Source: Corynebacterium aquatimens (GTDB lineage Bacteria > Actinomycetota > Actinomycetes > Mycobacteriales > Mycobacteriaceae). Taken from it: 64,000 bases of DNA. The notes under the pieces were generated by a model. It was given only the letters and a program-made list of their open reading frames with translations. It had not been told where the DNA came from and did not search any database. A program made the translations under genes and the position numbers. Shown in pieces: positions 25,260-33,651 of this stretch (positions are counted from its first letter, which is position 1; each line of letters opens with the position of its first letter). Where the stretch lies: contig NZ_CP046980.1 of the NCBI RefSeq assembly GCF_030408395.1, forward strand, positions 1,054,001 to 1,118,000, given 5' to 3'.

Positions 25260-27079
25260 CCTCAACCCCATCCGGGCCGACTAACGGGTCCGCTGGGCCT
25301 TCTCTACGCCAATGGCAGCAGGAGGCCCTTGATTTATTCATGGCCTCCACGCCGCGAGACTTCATGGCCGTGGCGACCCCGGGCGCCGGTAAAACCACGT
25401 TCGCGCTAACACTGGCGTCGCAACTGGTGGCGCAGCGCGTGGTGGAGCGCGTCATCGTGGTCGTGCCTACTGAACACCTCAAAATCCAGTGGGCAGGCGC
25501 CGCGGCCAACTTTGGCCTCATGCTTGACCCAAAGTTCACCAACGCATCCGCCGTCAACCCTGCCTACGACGGGATCGTGGTCACCTACGCCCAGGTGGGA
25601 ATGCACCCCTTCAAACACCACGCGGTCGCCCAAGCCCGCCGCACGCTAGTGATCCTGGATGAGATCCACCACGCCGGTGATGCAAAAAGCTGGGGCGACG
25701 GCGTACGCGAGGCATACGGCGACGTGGAACACCGTTTAGCTCTGACCGGCACGCCGTTTCGCTCGGACGATTCAGCGATCCCCTTTGTCCGGTACGAAGA
25801 GGACGGGGAGGGGCATTTGGTGTCCCGCTCCGACTACACCTACGGCTACGCGGAAGCGTTGAAAGACAAAGTCGTGCGACCCGTGGTGTTCCTTGCCTAC
25901 TCGGGGGAGGCCCAGTGGCGCGATTCCGCGGGTGAGGAGTACGCCGCCCGCTTAGGCGAGCCACTCAACGCCGAACAAACCGCCCGCGCCTGGCGCACCG
26001 CACTGGACCCCAAAGGCGATTGGATGAAGGCCGTGCTCACCGCCGCCCACACGCGCCTTCAGAAAGTCCGCGCCCACGTGCCGGATGCCGGTGGCCTGGT
26101 TATCGCCACCGACAAAACCACCGCCCGCGCGTACGCACGCTTGCTGTCGCAGATCAGCTCCACCCCCGTCACCACAGTGCTTAGCGACGAAGTCGGGGCC
26201 TCCAAGCGCATCGACGACTTCTCCGCTTCCACCGACGAGTGGATGGTGGCCGTGCGCATGGTCTCCGAAGGGGTGGACGTGCCCCGCCTCTCCGTGGGCG
26301 TATATGCCACTTCCGCCTCGACGCCGCTATTTTTCGCCCAGGCCATCGGCCGTTTCGTTCGGTCACGCCGCCCCGGCGAATCGGCGTCTATCTTCCTGCC
26401 CTCCGTGCCCGTTTTGCTACGCCTAGCCGAGGAAATGGAAACCTCGCGCGACCACGTCCTGGGCAAACCAGACCGTCCCGAAGGCTGGTCCGACGAACTC
26501 ATCGAGCAAGCCAACCGGGAACAAAACGAACCCGACGCCGAACCCAACTACCAAGCCATCGGTGCCTCCGCCGAACTCGATTCCCTGATCTTCGACGGCT
26601 CCACCTACGGCACCGCCACCTTCGCCGGCACCGAAGAAGAACAGGATTACCTAGGCCTTCCCGGCCTCCTCGACGCCGACCAGGTAAAAACCCTTCTGCA
26701 AAAGCGCCAGTCCGAGCAACTCGATGCCCGCGCCGCCGCCGCTGCCGGTGCCGCCGGTGCCGCCGCTGCCGCCGCGCACCCCGGCACACCCCACACCATC
26801 ACCCCAGGGTCCGGCACCGCCACCCCCGGCGCAGCCGCCCCCGGCACCGCCGGCTCAACCGCCTTCACCCCTGGCGCCCCCTCCAACGACCCCGCCGTCG
26901 ACAACATTCCGGCTCTTCGCTCCGAGCTCAACGCGCGCGTGGCCATAGCCGCTTCCAGTAGCGGCCGTCCTCATGGTGCAATCCACAACGAAGTCCGCAA
27001 AGCCTGCGGCGGACCCCCAACTGCACTCTGCAACGCGGAGCAGCTCCGCGAACGCATCGCCTACCTGCGCAATTGGTAA
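25256..27079 (+). CDS. SF2 DEAD/DEAH-box helicase
   Basis: The 607-aa product has Walker A ATPGAGKTTFA, motif II in VILDEIHHAGD, motif III-like LTGTPFRSD and motif VI QAIGRFVRSR, resembling type III restriction/XPB-like helicases. A low-complexity Ala/Gly/Pro/Thr tract (about residues 485-545) separates the motor from a C-terminal domain ending in HGAIHNEVRKACGGPPTA. That tail recurs in actinobacterial helicases next to DUF3039. The substrate is unknown. It converges on sigA across the 122-bp tandem array. Confidence 0.9.
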   Translation: MTSTPSGPTNGSAGPSLRQWQQEALDLFMASTPRDFMAVATPGAGKTTFALTLASQLVAQRVVERVIVVVPTEHLKIQWAGAAANFGLMLDPKFTNASAVNPAYDGIVVTYAQVGMHPFKHHAVAQARRTLVILDEIHHAGDAKSWGDGVREAYGDVEHRLALTGTPFRSDDSAIPFVRYEEDGEGHLVSRSDYTYGYAEALKDKVVRPVVFLAYSGEAQWRDSAGEEYAARLGEPLNAEQTARAWRTALDPKGDWMKAVLTAAHTRLQKVRAHVPDAGGLVIATDKTTARAYARLLSQISSTPVTTVLSDEVGASKRIDDFSASTDEWMVAVRMVSEGVDVPRLSVGVYATSASTPLFFAQAIGRFVRSRRPGESASIFLPSVPVLLRLAEEMETSRDHVLGKPDRPEGWSDELIEQANREQNEPDAEPNYQAIGASAELDSLIFDGSTYGTATFAGTEEEQDYLGLPGLLDADQVKTLLQKRQSEQLDARAAAAAGAAGAAAAAAHPGTPHTITPGSGTATPGAAAPGTAGSTAFTPGAPSNDPAVDNIPALRSELNARVAIAASSSGRPHGAIHNEVRKACGGPPTALCNAEQLRERIAYLRNW

Positions 27080-27160
27080 CACAACCCTTCCATCTTCGGT
27101 CGTCCCGGCCCTTAGCCCGCTCCTTCGTCCCCGGCTGGCTCCACCCGACAGCTGCCCGTC

Positions 27161-27269
27161 CTGACGATGTTGACACCCCTGCCACCTATGCACAATGTTG
27201 AATGTTTTTGACCTTGGTGTATGGCGGCACAGGAATATGTCGATGCGTCACTGATGTCATCATCGTCAG
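27161..27269. repeat. 109-bp inverted-repeat-ended element, copy C
   Basis: It begins CTGACGATGTTGACACC and ends GTCATCATCGTCAG. The interior contains TTGACCTTGGTGTATGGCGG and GGAATATGTCGATGCGTCAC. The ends are inverted over 14 bases with one mismatch. Confidence 0.88.
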
Positions 27270-27282
27270 GGCCAGTGGCTGG

Positions 27283-27391
27283 CTGACGATGTTGACACCG
27301 CTGCCACCCATGCGCGCAGTTGAATGTTTATGACCTTGGTGTATGGCGGCTCAGGAATATGTCGATGCGTCACTGATGTCAACATCGTCAG
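27283..27391. repeat. 109-bp inverted-repeat-ended element, copy D
   Basis: It starts exactly 122 bases after copy C. The terminal repeat CTGACGATGTTGAC/GTCAACATCGTCAG is perfect over 14 bp. The interior differs from copy C at only a few positions. Confidence 0.88.
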
Positions 27392-27404
27392 GACCAGTGG
27401 TTGG

Positions 27405-27513
27405 CTGATGATGTTGACACCGCTGCCACCCATGCACAACGTTGAATGTTTATGACCTTGGTGTATGGCGGCTCAGGAATATGTCGATGCGTCACTGATG
27501 TCAACATCGTCAG
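27405..27513. repeat. 109-bp inverted-repeat-ended element, copy E
   Basis: It starts 122 bases after copy D, with CTGATGATGTTGAC at the left end (one change) and GTCAACATCGTCAG at the right. The 13-base spacer GACCAGTGGCTGG follows, then CTGACGACGT of a truncated fourth copy. Confidence 0.88.
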
Positions 27514-27615
27514 GACCAGTGGCTGGCTGACGACGTATCCACCGCAGGAGCCGCGCGGGAAGGGCAATAGGAAACCCCCGGGACGGAAAATCCTAGGGGT
27601 GGGGAGACCTTGGGG

Positions 27616-29361
27616 TTAGTCCAAGTAGTCGCGCAGCACCTGCGAGCGGGACGGGTGGCGCAGTTTGGACATTGTCTTCGACTCGATCTGGCGGATGCGC
27701 TCGCGGGTGACTCCGTATACTTGGCCGATTTCGTCGAGGGTGCGGGGCATGCCGTCGGTAAGCCCGAAGCGCAAGCGCACAACGCCGGCCTCACGCTCGG
27801 ACAAGGTGTGCAGAACATCCTGGAGCTGGTCCTGCAGCAGTGTGAACGACACGGCATCCACTGCAACGACTGCCTCGGAGTCCTCGATGAAGTCGCCGAG
27901 CTGGCTGTCGCCCTCATCGCCGATGGTTTGGTCAAGGGAGATAGGCTCGCGCGCGTATTGCTGGATCTCGAGGACCTTTTCCTCGGTGATGTCCATTTCC
28001 TTGGCTAGCTCGGTCGGCGTTGGCTCGCGGCCGAGGTCCTGGAGCAGCTCACGCTGGATGCGGCCGAGCTTGTTGATGACCTCTACCATGTGGACTGGGA
28101 TACGAATCGTGCGGGCCTGGTCAGCCATCGCGCGGGTAATCGCCTGGCGGATCCACCACGTTGCATAGGTGGAGAACTTGTAGCCCTTGGAGTAGTCGAA
28201 CTTTTCGACGGCGCGGATCAGACCAAGGTTGCCCTCCTGAATGAGGTCGAGGAAAGCCATGCCGCGGCCGGTGTAACGCTTGGCCAGGGACACCACGAGG
28301 CGCAGGTTCGCCTCAAGAAGGTGATCCTTCGCCTTGCGTCCGTCACGCGCGACGGCGCGAAGATCGCGTTTCACAGCCGGTGTGAGTTTGGCGTCTTTGT
28401 CGCCTGCCTCAGCTGCACGCTGCATCTCGTCCAAACGGTGCTGGGCGTAAAGGCCAGCCTCGATGCGCTTAGCCAGGGACACTTCCTGTTCCGCATCGAG
28501 CAGTGCGACCTTACCGATCTGCTTGAGGTACGCACGCACCGAGTCCGCGGATGCAGTGAGCTGGGCGTCCTTGCGGGCCTGGCGCAGCGCTGCAGATTCT
28601 TCGATGTCCCAGACAGAAGAGGAGTCCTCTTCCTCCTCGTCGTCGTCCTCATCGGAGGATTTCTCCTCTTCATCCTCATCCTCGAGGTCGGAGTCGAACT
28701 CGTCGCTGTCAGAGAGCTCGTCCTCCAAGGAATCATCGAGGTCAGGGTCGAAGTCATCCTCGTCTTCCAGGTCGGCGTCAAGATCGTCGTCGAGGATGTC
28801 GGTGTCACGGTCGAGGTCCTCGTTGGTGGAATCCTCGTCGGTTTCAGGCTCTACGGAATCCTCGTTCTCAGCCTGAGCCTCCGCAGCCTTTTGCGCAGCA
28901 GTTTTGCGTACCGTCTTCTTTGCTGCGGTTTTGCGGACTGTCTTCTTCGCTGGCGCCTTGGCTGCGGTGGTTTTCTTAGCGGCAGCCGTGCGTGTACCGG
29001 TGGTCTTGGTACCGGTGGACTTGGTACCAGTGCTCTTTGCGCCTGTGGTCTTGGCTGCAGCAGTTTTGGTTGCCGCGGTCTTCTTGGCAGCAGTCTTCTT
29101 GGCGGCAGCGGAGCGCGTGCCGGTGGTCTTGGTACCAGTGGACTTGGTGCCGGTGGTCTTGGTACCGGTGGACTTGGTGCCGGTGGACTTGGCGGCCGTT
29201 GTCTTCCGCGCGGTTGTGCGGGCGGCGGTCTTGCGCGCAGGCTTCTTCGCTGCGCTAGTGCCGTTTGATGCGGTGCTAGCTGCAGCGTCGGTGCTCGATG
29301 CAGAATTGGCGTTTGTGCCGGATGCAGAGTTGCTCGTGCTAGAAGATGTCTTCGCTGCCAC
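27616..29361 (-). CDS. sigA: Primary RNA polymerase sigma factor SigA
   Basis: SigA is the housekeeping sigma factor. The 581-aa product has sigma regions 1.2-4 from about residue 265 ([71 protein letters not shown]). The N-terminal 260 residues are unusual: residues about 39-158 are a Lys/Thr/Ala/Gly repeat tract with many [10 protein letters not shown] units, like histone H1 tails, and about 167-247 are almost all Asp/Glu/Ser. It is upstream of ppgK in genomic order, as in C. glutamicum, and converges on the SF2 helicase gene. Confidence 0.97.
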   Translation of the reverse strand: MAAKTSSSTSNSASGTNANSASSTDAAASTASNGTSAAKKPARKTAARTTARKTTAAKSTGTKSTGTKTTGTKSTGTKTTGTRSAAAKKTAAKKTAATKTAAAKTTGAKSTGTKSTGTKTTGTRTAAAKKTTAAKAPAKKTVRKTAAKKTVRKTAAQKAAEAQAENEDSVEPETDEDSTNEDLDRDTDILDDDLDADLEDEDDFDPDLDDSLEDELSDSDEFDSDLEDEDEEEKSSDEDDDEEEEDSSSVWDIEESAALRQARKDAQLTASADSVRAYLKQIGKVALLDAEQEVSLAKRIEAGLYAQHRLDEMQRAAEAGDKDAKLTPAVKRDLRAVARDGRKAKDHLLEANLRLVVSLAKRYTGRGMAFLDLIQEGNLGLIRAVEKFDYSKGYKFSTYATWWIRQAITRAMADQARTIRIPVHMVEVINKLGRIQRELLQDLGREPTPTELAKEMDITEEKVLEIQQYAREPISLDQTIGDEGDSQLGDFIEDSEAVVAVDAVSFTLLQDQLQDVLHTLSEREAGVVRLRFGLTDGMPRTLDEIGQVYGVTRERIRQIESKTMSKLRHPSRSQVLRDYLD

Positions 29362-29466
29362 GAATGACCTTTCGCTGTCTCGTTAAATCAATGACTCCCC
29401 AGAATACAACAGCTCAGGATACAACGAATTCCCGCAGTGCCATTAATCGACGCTCGAAGGCGGCCC

Positions 29467-30246
29467 TTAAGGCTGGATGAGTGAGCGGGCGGCCATTGCG
29501 GCGCCGACGATGCCGGCGCGGTTGCGCAGTTTCGCGGGGACGACTGGGGTGTCAATTGTTAACAGTGGCACCCATTTGTCGGAGTTGCGGGAGATGCCGC
29601 CGCCGACGACGAAGGCAGCGGGGTTGAAGAGGCGCTCGTACTCGGCGAGAACCTTGTTAACCCGTTTTGCCCATTTCTTGTAGCTGAGTTCCTCACGGTC
29701 TTTGGCGGCGGAGGATGCAAGGTGTTCGGCTTCTTTGTCGCCGATCATCATGTGGCCGAGTTCGGTGTTGGGGAAAAGCACACCGTCGGCAAGAAATGCG
29801 GAGCCGATGCCTGTGCCGAAGGTGAGGAAGAGGACTGCGCCGCTGCGGGCGGTTTCGTCGCCGAAGGAGACTTCGGCCAGGCCCGCCGCATCCGCGTCGT
29901 TCAGCACGGCGACGTTCGTGCCCCCAAGGGCGTTTGTGAAGAGATCGTGAACGTCGGTACCGATCCACGATTTGTCGATGTTCGCGGCCGTGCGTGCCAC
30001 CTGGTTCACAACCACTGAGGGCAGGCAGATGCCAACGGGGCCGTCCCAGTTGTGGCCGCGAACGATCTCACTGACCACGGCGGCGACAGCCTCAGGCGTT
30101 GCGGGGGAGGGGGTAGCAATCTTGATGCGCTCGCTGGCGAACTCGCCCGTCCGGTAGTCAACGATTGCGCCTTTGACGCCGGAACCACCGATGTCAATAC
30201 CCAGGCCGAAATGGGAAAGATCGTGCTCAGTGTCGGTTGTAGCCAT
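29467..30246 (-). CDS. ppgK: Polyphosphate glucokinase PpgK
   Basis: PpgK phosphorylates glucose to glucose 6-phosphate using polyphosphate or ATP. The 259-aa ROK-like product has the phosphate-binding [10 protein letters not shown], the conserved [11 protein letters not shown] and [10 protein letters not shown], and an adenosine/hexokinase motif in [10 protein letters not shown]. The HMMIG segment present in most ROK members is here too ([11 protein letters not shown]). It starts with ATG at 30246; TAGACT six bases upstream suggests a leaderless message. The position next to sigA matches C. glutamicum. Confidence 0.93.
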   Translation of the reverse strand: MATTDTEHDLSHFGLGIDIGGSGVKGAIVDYRTGEFASERIKIATPSPATPEAVAAVVSEIVRGHNWDGPVGICLPSVVVNQVARTAANIDKSWIGTDVHDLFTNALGGTNVAVLNDADAAGLAEVSFGDETARSGAVLFLTFGTGIGSAFLADGVLFPNTELGHMMIGDKEAEHLASSAAKDREELSYKKWAKRVNKVLAEYERLFNPAAFVVGGGISRNSDKWVPLLTIDTPVVPAKLRNRAGIVGAAMAARSLIQP

Positions 30247-30449
30247 GGCTCGAGTCTACAAACAAGCGCATGGTTGTGGTGCGAAAAGTCGGTCCATTTA
30301 GGCCCGGGGAAAATTTAGTGCGTGGTGTAGATGGCGCAACGCGGCAACGTGTTCTAATATCGCGTCGAACAATCGTGATCTGTGCGGCATTGTTGCCTCA
30401 CGCAGAGCGTGGGGTTTGCCCACACACTAGTGATCTAAAAGGAGAAGCC

Positions 30450-30743
30450 TTGGCTACCGACTACGATGCGCCGCGTCGCCGTCTGGATGATGAAATTGAG
30501 ACTGATTCCCTCGACGGCCTCAAAGCCGAGGAAGCAGCGGGAAGCAGCATGGATGACGACGGGGAGGTCGTTGATTCTTTCGAGCCGCCGACAGTGGATC
30601 TCACCGGTGAGGAGCTCAACGTGACCGTCGTTCCGCGCCAGGAGGATGAGTTCACCTGCGCGTCGTGCTTCTTGGTGCAGAAGAACAAGCGTCTCGCTCG
30701 CGTTGAAGACGATGGCTCGAAGATCTGCCTCGACTGCGAGTAG
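30450..30743 (+). CDS. DUF4193 protein
   Basis: The 97-aa product starts at a TTG (30450) with AAAAGGAG five bases upstream. It is acidic, beginning MATDYDAPRRRLDDE, and ends in a CASC...CLDC zinc-ribbon-like pair. DUF4193 is a conserved actinobacterial family next to sigA/ppgK, function unknown, and the Cys pairs suggest a structural metal. TAATAT at 30355-30360 could be its -10 element. Confidence 0.88.
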   Translation: MATDYDAPRRRLDDEIETDSLDGLKAEEAAGSSMDDDGEVVDSFEPPTVDLTGEELNVTVVPRQEDEFTCASCFLVQKNKRLARVEDDGSKICLDCE

Positions 30744-30824
30744 CTGATATTCGCGCGCCACGTTGCTTGACGACGGGCGCGCTTCGCGCGCTGACCTACG
30801 GTTGGCGGCAGATTGTGGCGTGAG

Positions 30825-31289
30825 CTACCCGACGAAGGCTTTGAGTAACGCCTCCGGGTTTTTACTGGACACGAGCCAGTATGGGGTCGGATCTTCGGGG
30901 TCGTCCAAGACCAAGAGAACCATTTCGGCGACCCACGAGTGGTGGACCAGGTAGGCGGCGGGGTCAAGCTGGGGGCCGAGCGCGCTTTGCTTTGCGGAGT
31001 ACGGGACGGCCATGCTGCGTGAGACAACCGTGTTGGGCAGGTTGGATTCACCGATCACGAGCCAGCGGGTGCCATCTGCGTCCCGTTCAACTGCGATTTC
31101 TGTAGAAGAAAGCGAGTAGAGGAACCAGCCGAGTAGCGCTGCAGAAATCGCAAACGCCCCGATGAAGTATGCAATGCCACGGTTGTTTCCCATTTGTGCG
31201 CCAAGCAGCGCAGCAAACGCGATGGCGAATAGCCACCAGTACCACGGCACCCATTGGCGCTCTTTGTAGAGAATTTCAACTTCACCCAC
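30825..31289 (-). CDS. DUF3093 membrane protein
   Basis: The 154-aa product has two membrane helices (about residues 15-60: WYWWLFAIAFAALLGAQ and GIAYFIGAFAISAALLGWF) followed by a beta-rich soluble domain. I place the start at the GTG at 31289 because TAACAT (31302-31297) lies seven bases upstream, a leaderless arrangement; the frame is open to a TTG at 31307. It is divergent from dut. DUF3093 proteins occur next to dut in many corynebacteria; function unknown. Confidence 0.82.
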   Translation of the reverse strand: MGEVEILYKERQWVPWYWWLFAIAFAALLGAQMGNNRGIAYFIGAFAISAALLGWFLYSLSSTEIAVERDADGTRWLVIGESNLPNTVVSRSMAVPYSAKQSALGPQLDPAAYLVHHSWVAEMVLLVLDDPEDPTPYWLVSSKNPEALLKAFVG

Positions 31290-31344
31290 GCACACAATGT
31301 TAGGCAACGGTCATACAGATGTTGTAGTCGCGTAGGGTGGTGCC

Positions 31345-31842
31345 GTGACTACCCCAGCTAATGATTCATCATTGACCGCGGCCGAAAGCGCCGTTGACCA
31401 CGCGGTTACGCAGATTGCGTTGCGCAAGCTTGACCCGGATGTACCTACCCCGGAGCGTGCCCACCGTGGTGATGCGGGCGTGGATTTGCGCGCGGCGGAG
31501 GACATTACGTTGCAGCCCGGCGAGCGTGCTCTGGTAGGAACCGGTATCGCGATAGCGCTTCCTTTAGGCATGGTGGGCTTGGTACACCCGCGTTCCGGGT
31601 TGGCGTTTAAACAGGGCCTCACGGTGCTGAATACGCCTGGCACCATCGACGCTGATTACCGCGGAGAGATTAAGGTTTGCTTGCTCAACACCGATCGGGA
31701 AACTCCGATTGAGATCACCCGCGGTATGCGTATTGCGCAGCTGGTTGTCCAGAAAGTGGAGCTGCCCGAATTCGTCGTGGTAGATGAGCTGGATGAGACT
31801 GTCCGCGGCGAGGGGGGCTACGGATCCTCCGGCGTGCATTAG
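31345..31842 (+). CDS. dut: Deoxyuridine 5'-triphosphate nucleotidohydrolase
   Basis: dUTPase converts dUTP to dUMP and keeps uracil out of DNA. The 165-aa product has all five trimeric dUTPase motifs: [36 protein letters not shown] and the C-terminal GEGGYGSSG. The N-terminus has about 20 residues more than short dUTPases. The GTG start follows TAGGGT by six bases, suggesting a leaderless message. In relatives the DUF3710 gene follows; here a 5-kb accessory region intervenes. Confidence 0.95.
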   Translation: MTTPANDSSLTAAESAVDHAVTQIALRKLDPDVPTPERAHRGDAGVDLRAAEDITLQPGERALVGTGIAIALPLGMVGLVHPRSGLAFKQGLTVLNTPGTIDADYRGEIKVCLLNTDRETPIEITRGMRIAQLVVQKVELPEFVVVDELDETVRGEGGYGSSGVH

Positions 31843-31886
31843 GCAAAGACCATTAGACAAACACGCGTTGTCGAAAGGGGAGAAGC

Positions 31887-32207
31887 GTGGTCACCGGAAC
31901 GAGCTTTTTAAGTCAGCCTGGATTCGCGGCAGACGTCTACTGATGAGGCTTCATCGTCATCATTGGCCTCATGGCACTGTTGGGGATCAGCAGAAAGGCA
32001 CCCCTGTTCTACTTAGGGCAAGCAATCAAACTCTGCTTCGTCTGGGTTCCCGTGGGATTCGTAGTAATGGTCAGCATCGGGGTGCTTGGCTATGTTGCTG
32101 ACGGCTGGGAGAACAAGATGGCTGAGCACGAAGCGAGAGAAGTGCGCCTCTACAACGGGGATACGACCCCACTCCCTGACCCTGATTCCAAGTACGAAAT
32201 GAATTAA
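31887..32207 (+). pseudogene. Small membrane protein gene interrupted by tandem in-frame TGA codons
   Basis: A GTG at 31887 with a strong ribosome site (GGGGAG) opens an 18-codon frame that ends at TGA-TGA (31941-31946). The same frame then continues, GFIVIIGLMALLGISRK, to 32207. Without the stops it would be a 106-aa protein with two hydrophobic helices. An internal ATG at 31971 could still yield 78 aa (MALLGISRKAPLFY... ending DSKYEMN). It is either a recent pseudogene (TGG-TGG to TGA-TGA is one reading) or a two-cistron arrangement. I do not recognise the family. Confidence 0.55.
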
Positions 32208-32248
32208 TCGCGTTGAACCTCCGGCACCCAGCGGGGGAGAGGTAGCCC

Positions 32249-32348
32249 TTAGTCTTGGAACGCTCGATGAATCGTGGAGCGATGGACACCGAAGTGCTGG
32301 GCGATCGCAGTCACTGTCATTCCAGCCGCCTTCATCTCGCGAGCCACA
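32249..32348 (-). pseudogene. Serine-recombinase C-terminal helix-turn-helix fragment
   Basis: The minus strand encodes AREMKAAGMTVTAIAQHFGV followed by HRSTIHRAFQD and a TAA stop. This is the C-terminal DNA-binding helix-turn-helix of resolvase/invertase recombinases. An in-frame TAA stands just upstream at about 32358, so only some 35 codons remain and the catalytic part is absent. Confidence 0.75.
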
Positions 32349-32353
32349 GTGAA

Positions 32354-32463
32354 GCTTTAGGGTCATTATACCTGCGCCACACTAGCCCGAAACGCTGAAA
32401 TCGTCTCCGAATCCGCAGGAACCCTAGAGAAAAACTCCGCTTCGTGGCACGTCGCTTTAGGGT
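32354..32463. repeat. 10-bp direct repeats 100 bp apart
   Basis: GCTTTAGGGT occurs at 32354-32363 and 32454-32463, next to the recombinase fragment. The second is followed by GTACCCC. They could be remnants of element ends. Confidence 0.5.
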
Positions 32464-32497
32464 GTACCCCAACGCACACGCAAAAACAGGCAAAACG

Positions 32498-32522
32498 CGG
32501 GAGCCAATTGGCCGCGGCTCCC
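32498..32522 (-). terminator. Terminator after the LysE-type gene
   Basis: On the minus strand GGGAGCC and GGCTCCC form a 7-bp stem with a 10-base loop, followed by GCGTTTTGCC, just past the exporter stop at 32531. Confidence 0.6.
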
Positions 32523-32530
32523 CTTCAGCA

Positions 32531-33184
32531 CTAGCGAGGCGATGCCAAGCTGGCGGTGCCCTCTCCAAGCATCCAAAGAGCTAACACGATGAAGATCGAG
32601 CCTGTACCCATATCAACAAAGTGGCCGTAGCGGGATAGGAAACTGGAAAAGACATCAACAAGAAGAGCAAAACCAGCCGACATCACGAAGCCCACAACAA
32701 AGAGAGTGACGAGGATCAGCAGCATCCACTCTGCGCCCATATCGGGTTTCACGAACTGAGCGAATACTGCTCCAAAAAACAGGACCGACTTAGGGTTCGA
32801 CAGGTTCGTTGCCATCCCAACCCCAAAAGCCTTGCGCGTTTCGACTGACTGATCATGGAGATCCGCAGGGAGTGCCGCCGACTCACCCGATCGCCAGGCT
32901 CGAAGTCCGCCACGCACCGCACCAAACCCCATATAGAGAAGGTAGGCACCGCCAACCAGTTGCAGGACTGCAAGCAGTTGGGGAGCAGCTTGCATAAGGG
33001 CACTTAATCCCAGCAACGATGCAGCGATCCAGACTGCATACCCCGCCATGATTCCCGTAGCACAAGCCACTCCAGCGGCCCGGGATTTCACACTGAAACG
33101 GATAATCTGTACAACATCAGGCCCGGGAACCGCTACCGCAGCCGCGAACACGCCAATTAAAGCGAGAAAATCTCCGAATAACAT
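32531..33184 (-). CDS. LysE/RhtB-family amino-acid exporter
   Basis: The 217-aa product begins at the ATG at 33184 (MLFGDFLALIG) with GGAGAG upstream; an open frame to 33241 adds unlikely residues. The family pattern VPGPDVVQIIRFS is at about residues 20-32, and six hydrophobic segments follow, with NLSNPKSVLFF in the middle. It should export an amino acid or derivative; the substrate is unknown. It sits in the accessory block between dut and DUF3710, with no regulator beside it. Confidence 0.88.
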   Translation of the reverse strand: MLFGDFLALIGVFAAAVAVPGPDVVQIIRFSVKSRAAGVACATGIMAGYAVWIAASLLGLSALMQAAPQLLAVLQLVGGAYLLYMGFGAVRGGLRAWRSGESAALPADLHDQSVETRKAFGVGMATNLSNPKSVLFFGAVFAQFVKPDMGAEWMLLILVTLFVVGFVMSAGFALLVDVFSSFLSRYGHFVDMGTGSIFIVLALWMLGEGTASLASPR

Positions 33185-33354
33185 TGCTCTCCTAAACCCC
33201 GGCTGCCCTGCACTGATGTGACAGCCACTCCGGTCAGGCAACTAATCCGAATATGGCCCGAGTCGCCACTTTAGTAGCGCGCCGCACACGGGTCTTCAAA
33301 TGCATCCATCCATCTCGCACCATCCGAAAACGCGGGAGCCGCCGAGGGTCGGCG

Positions 33355-33543
33355 TTAGTTCTTCTTGTTCCCGACCTCGCGCACCAGGAGCACGATCGTG
33401 ATCACGGCTGCGCCGATCACGATCACCCACCACAAGTAGAGGCCGGGTGGCGTCTTGAAGAACGGTGCGTCGAGGAAGAACAGCATGGCGATGAAGATGA
33501 CCGCCGAGACGATCATCATCGGGACGGATTGGTTACGGTTCAC
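33355..33543 (-). CDS. Small two-helix membrane protein
   Basis: The 62-aa product starts at GTG 33543 (VNRNQSVPMM), nine bases after AAGGG; a TTG at 33549 is also possible. Two helices are clear: MMIVSAVIFIAMLFFLDAPF and LWWVIVIGAAVITIVLLV, ending in a basic NKKN tail. I do not recognise the family; the size resembles small corynebacterial membrane proteins of unknown role. Confidence 0.6.
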   Translation of the reverse strand: MNRNQSVPMMIVSAVIFIAMLFFLDAPFFKTPPGLYLWWVIVIGAAVITIVLLVREVGNKKN

Positions 33544-33651
33544 AAACAATCACCCTTTCGCAAGCAAAGACAGTGTTTCACCTAGTGTCGCCGAGACCCC
33601 GCCTGCACACCATCGCTTTTCGTTTCCAGTCGGAAACAGTTTGATTAACCG

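Larger units (their letters stand above)
27080..27615. other. Convergent intergenic region with 122-bp tandem array
   Basis: No gene is visible. It contains three tandem 109-bp inverted-repeat-ended elements with 13-bp spacers, the first ten bases of a fourth (from 27527), and a G/C-rich stretch at about 27560-27600 that may hold the sigA terminator. Confidence 0.75.

Noticed and set aside
27161-27536. CRISPR array
   Set aside because: The conserved part is 109 bp and the spacers are 13 bp and nearly identical, the reverse of a CRISPR layout. No cas genes are present.
28090-29268. 392-codon plus-strand frame opposite sigA
   Set aside because: It is the antisense reading of the repeat-rich sigA N-terminus, giving Val/Leu/Gly-rich low-complexity sequence, and has no ribosome site.
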